Shown: positions 58,593 to 64,000 of the stretch, in pieces
Layout: each line of letters opens with the position of its first letter
Numbering within the stretch: position 1 is the stretch's first letter
DNA from: an uncultured Gammaproteobacteria bacterium
GTDB lineage: Bacteria > Pseudomonadota > Gammaproteobacteria > Nitrosococcales > Methylophagaceae
DNA length: 64,000 nt
Direction of reading: 5' to 3'
Assembly: GCA_905479075.1 (NCBI GenBank)
Contig: CAJQLA010000006.1
Location: 62,001-126,000 of the forward strand
Notes under the pieces: generated by a model
Told to the model about the DNA's origin: nothing
The model's input: the letters and a program-made list of their open reading frames with translations, nothing else
Databases searched by the model: none
Program-made: the position numbers and the translations under genes

Positions 58593-59360
58593 ATGGGCAA
58601 AATCTTTGCTGTAACAAACCAAAAAGGTGGCGTCGGTAAAACCACCACCACTGTAAATTTAGCTGCCGCGTTGGCGGAAAATGCTAAACGAGTATTGTTA
58701 ATTGATTTAGATCCGCAAGGTAATGCGACGACAGGTTGTGGCATTGATAAAGCGACAATCGATAAAAGCAGCTATGACGTGTTAGTGGCTGAAGCCAGCG
58801 CAGAAGACGTCATATTAAGGCATGAGGATAGTTCATTTGATGTGATCCCAACCAATGCCGATCTGACAGCAGCTGAAATAGAATTATTAGATATAGAGCA
58901 AAGAGAACATTGTTTGAGGCTGGCACTTGAACCAGTGAGGAGCGATTACGATTACATCTTAATTGATTGCCCACCCTCATTAAGCATGCTGACACTTAAT
59001 GCGCTTGTAGCTTCAAAAGGCGTTATTATTCCAATCCAGTGCGAATACTATGCACTGGAAGGGTTATCTTCACTACTAAAAACGGTCGAACGAATTAAGC
59101 AAAGGGCGAACCCCGCTTTGGAAATTACCGGTTTGTTACGCACCATGTTTGATGCGCGTAATAATCTGGCTAACCAAGTATCGCGACAGCTTATTAATCA
59201 TTTTGATAAAAAAGTATTCCATGCGATTATCCCTCGAAATGTACGTTTAGCCGAGGCGCCAAGTCATGGTGTTTCCGTGGTAAGCTACGATCGCTCATCT
59301 CGAGGCGCTATAGCTTATATGGCATTGGCTAGTGAGTTTATGCGGCGTGAAAACAGTTAA
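58593..59360 (+). CDS. parA: Chromosome partitioning ATPase ParA (Soj)
   Basis: 255 residues, short chromosomal type without the N-terminal DNA-binding domain. Deviant Walker A KGGVGKTTTTVNLAAALA with the signature Lys, LLIDLDPQGNATTG and IDCPPSLSMLT. It forms nucleoid-bound dimers that move ParB-parS complexes. parB follows by 32 bases. Confidence 0.96.
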   Translation: MGKIFAVTNQKGGVGKTTTTVNLAAALAENAKRVLLIDLDPQGNATTGCGIDKATIDKSSYDVLVAEASAEDVILRHEDSSFDVIPTNADLTAAEIELLDIEQREHCLRLALEPVRSDYDYILIDCPPSLSMLTLNALVASKGVIIPIQCEYYALEGLSSLLKTVERIKQRANPALEITGLLRTMFDARNNLANQVSRQLINHFDKKVFHAIIPRNVRLAEAPSHGVSVVSYDRSSRGAIAYMALASEFMRRENS

Positions 59361-59392
59361 GATCGATATGCAACTTTAAAACAGGCAGACAG

Positions 59393-60250
59393 ATGGCGAC
59401 GAAAAAAAGAGGGTTAGGACGCGGTTTAGATGCACTATTAGCTGATGTTCAGCAAGATGATAGTGGTGTAAATGATAGCTTACAGTATTTCCCTTTGGAT
59501 CTACTCCAACCGGGAAAATATCAACCTCGGGTAGATATGTCGCAAGACTCCTTGGATGAGTTAGCAGATTCCATTAGAGCGCAAGGCCTAGTACAACCTA
59601 TTGTTGTCCGTCCAGTCAATGATGGTCACTATGAAATCATTGCTGGTGAACGACGCTGGCGGGCATCAAAAATAGCAGGTTTAGACACGGTGCCAGCGCT
59701 GGTGCGAGATGTCTCCGATCGTAATGCCATTGCTATGGCATTGATTGAAAATATTCAGCGTGAAAACTTAAACCCAATGGAAGAAGCGAATGCGCTTCAT
59801 CGTTTACGGGAAGAGTTTTCAATGACGCACCAAGAAGCAGCCGAAGCAGTGGGTCGTTCACGTGCTGCAGTTTCTAATCTATTACGTCTTAGAAACTTGA
59901 ATGACGAAGTAAAACGCTTAGTCGAAAACTGTGATCTTGAAATGGGTCATGCTCGCGCGCTATTGGCGTTAGAAGGTGAACAGCAATCGACAGCAGCACA
60001 GCACATTGTTGAGAAAGGTTTATCTGTTCGCGAAACAGAACAACTCGTTCGCAGGCTTTTAAAACCAGCAAAAGAAAAGCCGGAGCAATCAGAAGCCATC
60101 CTGGCTGAAATAGACGAACTTAAAAAGCTGATTAGTAATAAATTTGGTAATCAATTTTCACTGAAACATGCGGCAAATGGTAGAGGAAAGTTAGTCATTA
60201 GTTATTCTGATATCACGGAACTAAAAAATATCGTTAAAAAGATAAAGTAA
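59393..60250 (+). CDS. parB: Chromosome partitioning protein ParB (Spo0J)
   Basis: 285 residues beginning with the ParA-interacting KKRGLGRGLDALL. The CTPase/ParB domain follows (QPIVVRPVNDG, IIAGERRWRASKIAGL, ALIENIQRENLNPMEEA), then the parS-binding helix-turn-helix (MTHQEAAEAVGRSRAAVSNLLRL) and a C-terminal dimerisation part. Its expected site is present in gltB at 46853-46868. Confidence 0.96.
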   Translation: MATKKRGLGRGLDALLADVQQDDSGVNDSLQYFPLDLLQPGKYQPRVDMSQDSLDELADSIRAQGLVQPIVVRPVNDGHYEIIAGERRWRASKIAGLDTVPALVRDVSDRNAIAMALIENIQRENLNPMEEANALHRLREEFSMTHQEAAEAVGRSRAAVSNLLRLRNLNDEVKRLVENCDLEMGHARALLALEGEQQSTAAQHIVEKGLSVRETEQLVRRLLKPAKEKPEQSEAILAEIDELKKLISNKFGNQFSLKHAANGRGKLVISYSDITELKNIVKKIK

Positions 60251-60263
60251 ATCAACATTTTGA

Positions 60264-60293
60264 TTGACCCAACAGACCTCAGATCTATATAAT
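60264..60293 (+). promoter_or_regulatory. Sigma70 promoter of the ATP synthase operon
   Basis: TTGACC (60264-60269, five of six) and a perfect TATAAT (60288-60293) are 18 bases apart, giving a start near 60300 and a short leader to atpI. Confidence 0.75.
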
Positions 60294-60326
60294 GCTTGGC
60301 TTTATCTATGTAAGAAATGAAAATCG

Positions 60327-61615
<1,289 letters not shown>

Positions 61616-61663
61616 GTTTGAACAGGTTTTACTTTTAATTTTTTAGTATTTGGTTTTTGTTAG

Positions 61664-61906
<243 letters not shown>

Positions 61907-61946
61907 GCATTTTTAAACAGTATTGCGATAAAGAAGAGGTACTAGC

Positions 61947-62417
61947 ATGAATATGAATGCAACCTTGATAGGTCAAGCCTTAGCTTTCATAGTATTTATT
62001 GGCTTTTGCATGAAGTATGTGTGGCCGCCAATTATGCAAGCGCTCGAAGAGCGTACAAAAAAAATTGCAGATGGTTTGGCAGCAGCAGAACGTGGTCGTC
62101 ATGAGCAAGAATTAGCTGAAAAGCGCGCTCAACAAGTGATTCATGAAGCGAAAGAGCAAGCGAGTGAGATTGTTTCACAAGCGCAACGTCGTGGAAATGA
62201 GATTGTTGATGAGTCGAAAGACAATGCGCATGTTGAAGGCGAACGTATTTTAACGTCAGCTAAAACAGAGATTGAGCAAGAAGCTAATCGAGCTAAAGAT
62301 GAGCTTCGTGGACAAGTAGGCAGCATAGCTTTGGCTGGTGCCGCTAAAATTCTTGGACGTGAAATTGATGCTAAGGCGCATACCGATTTGTTAGAAGAAT
62401 TGGTCAGTCGGATCTAG
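61947..62417 (+). CDS. atpF: ATP synthase F0 subunit b
   Basis: 156 residues with one N-terminal helix (ATLIGQALAFIVFIGFCMKYVW) and a long charged coiled coil (EERTKKIADGLAAAERG onward), the usual peripheral stalk. It is a single b type, not b/b'. It lies between atpE and atpH. Confidence 0.96.
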   Translation: MNMNATLIGQALAFIVFIGFCMKYVWPPIMQALEERTKKIADGLAAAERGRHEQELAEKRAQQVIHEAKEQASEIVSQAQRRGNEIVDESKDNAHVEGERILTSAKTEIEQEANRAKDELRGQVGSIALAGAAKILGREIDAKAHTDLLEELVSRI

Positions 62418-62427
62418 GGGAAAGACG

Positions 62428-62961
62428 ATGGCAGAAGCAATTACTATCGCTCGCCCTTATGCAAACGCAGTTTTTGCGATTGCCCAAGAGAAGGCAGAAC
62501 TAAAAGCATGGTCAGAATTGCTAGAGGTTCTCTCTCAGACTGTGGCAGATCCTGCGATGCAGTCAATCATTGCAAGCCCATCGGTTAATGAAGAACAAGT
62601 GCTTGGCTTAATGACTGATATTGCTGGTGAAGCAATGACCGATGATGCGACAAGTTTTTTAGCATTATTGGCTAACAATAACCGTTTGCAATTATTAAGT
62701 GATATAGCCGTAATTTTTGAAGAATTGCGTGCCGAAGCAGAGCAAGTGATGATTGCAGAAGTAAGTGCTGCGAGAGCATTAACAAAAAAACAACAAGCCA
62801 ATATTGCGGCAGCGTTGAAAAAACGCACGGGCAGAGATGTCACGTTAAACGTTGAGATAGACGAAAGCTTATTGGGTGGAGCGATTATTCGAGCAGGTGA
62901 CCTGATTATTGATGGATCAGCCTTGGGTAAATTGAACAGACTGGCCAACGTTATTAACTAA
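62428..62961 (+). CDS. atpH: ATP synthase F1 subunit delta
   Basis: 177 residues beginning [15 protein letters not shown], with the C-terminal signature [23 protein letters not shown]. It connects the b stalk to the alpha subunits. It starts ten bases after atpF and is followed by atpA after 22. Confidence 0.96.
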   Translation: MAEAITIARPYANAVFAIAQEKAELKAWSELLEVLSQTVADPAMQSIIASPSVNEEQVLGLMTDIAGEAMTDDATSFLALLANNNRLQLLSDIAVIFEELRAEAEQVMIAEVSAARALTKKQQANIAAALKKRTGRDVTLNVEIDESLLGGAIIRAGDLIIDGSALGKLNRLANVIN

Positions 62962-62983
62962 CGGCCTGTATAGAGGAATAGAG

Positions 62984-64000
62984 ATGCAACTGAATTCAGC
63001 AGAGATCAGTGACTTAATCAAAAAGCGTATTGAAAGCTTTGATGGAGCTACTGAAGCACGTACAGAAGGTACGGTTGTCGGCGTAACTGACGGTATTGTA
63101 CGAATCCATGGTCTAGCAGATGTTATGGCTGGCGAAATGTTAGAGTTTCCAGATAACACTTTTGGTATGGCATTAAACTTAGAGCGCGACTCAGTCGGTG
63201 CTGTAATTTTAGGTGCTTACCAGCATATTACCGAAGGCGACAGTGTTAAATGTACTGGCCGTATTTTGGAAGTACCGGTAGGCGAAGGCCTATTAGGTCG
63301 TGTTGTTGATGCACTTGGTAATCCAATTGATGGTAAAGGCGAGATTACAAGCCAATCAACATCACCGATTGAAAAGGTTGCACCAGGTGTTATTTCACGT
63401 CAATCAGTTGATCAGCCTCTTCAATTAGGTTTGAAATCGGTTGATGCGATGATTCCCGTTGGTCGTGGTCAGCGTGAGTTGATTATCGGTGATAGACAAA
63501 CAGGTAAAACTGCGATTGCAATTGATGCGATTATTAATCAGAAAGATACCGGTGTTAAATGTATCTATGTTGCGATTGGTCAGAAAGCATCTTCAATTGC
63601 TAACGTAGTACGTAAGCTTGAAGAGCACGGTGCATTAGGTCATACAACTATCGTTGCCGCCGCTGCATCTGATTCAGCTGCCTTGCAATTTATAGCACCA
63701 TACGCTGGTTGTTCAATGGGTGAATATTTCCGTGATAAAGGTGAAGATGCCCTGATCATTTATGATGATTTAACAAAACAAGCTTGGGCTTATCGCCAAG
63801 TTTCATTGTTACTGCGTCGTCCGCCAGGTCGTGAAGCTTATCCTGGTGATGTTTTCTACATTCATTCTCGCCTACTAGAACGTGCTTCACGTGTTAGTGC
63901 GGATTATGTAGAAAAAGAGACTAACGGTGCTGTGACAGGTCAAACAGGATCTTTAACTGCTTTACCTATCATTGAAACACAAGCGGGTGACGTATCAGCA
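62984..64000 (+). CDS. atpA: ATP synthase F1 subunit alpha, C-terminus cut by window edge
   Basis: 339 codons from ATG 62984 (GAGGAATAGAG upstream), uninterrupted to the edge; the full protein is about 513 residues. N-terminal [17 protein letters not shown] and Walker [17 protein letters not shown], with [13 protein letters not shown], are diagnostic. Nucleotide-binding, mainly non-catalytic subunit. The rest of the operon (gamma, beta, epsilon) presumably follows. Confidence 0.97.
   Translation, partial: MQLNSAEISDLIKKRIESFDGATEARTEGTVVGVTDGIVRIHGLADVMAGEMLEFPDNTFGMALNLERDSVGAVILGAYQHITEGDSVKCTGRILEVPVGEGLLGRVVDALGNPIDGKGEITSQSTSPIEKVAPGVISRQSVDQPLQLGLKSVDAMIPVGRGQRELIIGDRQTGKTAIAIDAIINQKDTGVKCIYVAIGQKASSIANVVRKLEEHGALGHTTIVAAAASDSAALQFIAPYAGCSMGEYFRDKGEDALIIYDDLTKQAWAYRQVSLLLRRPPGREAYPGDVFYIHSRLLERASRVSADYVEKETNGAVTGQTGSLTALPIIETQAGDVSA

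Overview
The window reads as a contiguous piece of a moderately AT-rich gammaproteobacterial chromosome. Gene order (mnmG-rsmG-parA-parB-atpIBEFHA, yqgE-ruvX-pyrR-pyrB-inactive pyrC, rsmB-fmt-def, lysM-dprA-smg-topA) is that of origin-proximal gammaproteobacterial DNA. The NtrYX-like pair between trkA and rsmB and two TIGR02001-type outer-membrane proteins next to glnK-amtB suggest the Methylophaga/Cycloclasticus neighbourhood. That placement is an inference; no taxonomic marker gene such as 16S rRNA is present.

Left accessory part (1-23.5 kb). A higher-GC edge carries a truncated VTT-domain membrane protein and a metallophosphoesterase. A loose, AT-rich stretch follows with a small membrane protein, a ferritin with an elaborate leader, a VOC protein, a small membrane protein and tRNA-Asp. 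A copper pair comes next: a small secreted protein and a multicopper oxidase fused to what looks like an outer-membrane barrel. At 7.3-11.6 kb lies a nitric-oxide signalling operon: H-NOX, soluble histidine kinase, REC-HD-GYP phosphodiesterase and a REC-AAA+-Fis sigma54 activator. It is followed by an alginate-like exopolysaccharide locus. The left arm (alg44 with PilZ, alg8, RTX/DUF4114 protein) and the right arm (algD, algA, algC) diverge from one intergenic region. That region holds two sigma54 (-24/-12) promoters, one per arm, placed almost exactly symmetrically about a cluster of TTTGC/GCAAA inverted repeats that looks like a shared enhancer. I consider this the most interesting system here: NO sensing could control the polymer both by transcription (sigma54 activator) and by c-di-GMP (HD-GYP acting on PilZ-Alg44). 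Most of the classical alginate export and modification genes are absent from the window.

Core part (23.5-64 kb). Mostly housekeeping: de novo pyrimidine genes, ruvX, yqgE, trkA, a two-component system whose regulator has a decayed ATPase domain, tRNA and protein maturation genes (rsmB, fmt, def), a cytochrome c, the lysM-dprA-smg-topA run (dprA appears to start at CTG), purEK, glutamate synthase gltBD, hemE, and the nitrogen module glnK-amtB, preceded by an outer-membrane protein gene with its own sigma54 promoter. Then come lgt, dgkA, mnmG, rsmG, parAB and the first six genes of the ATP synthase operon, cut off inside atpA. A full-consensus parS site lies inside gltB, about 12 kb from parAB. 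No insertion sequence, prophage, CRISPR array, rRNA or oriC was seen. Several start codons were moved from the longest reading frame on the basis of Shine-Dalgarno sites or stop/start overlaps. Two genes too short or truncated for automatic calling (56-aa DUF3012 lipoprotein; left-edge VTT protein) are included.
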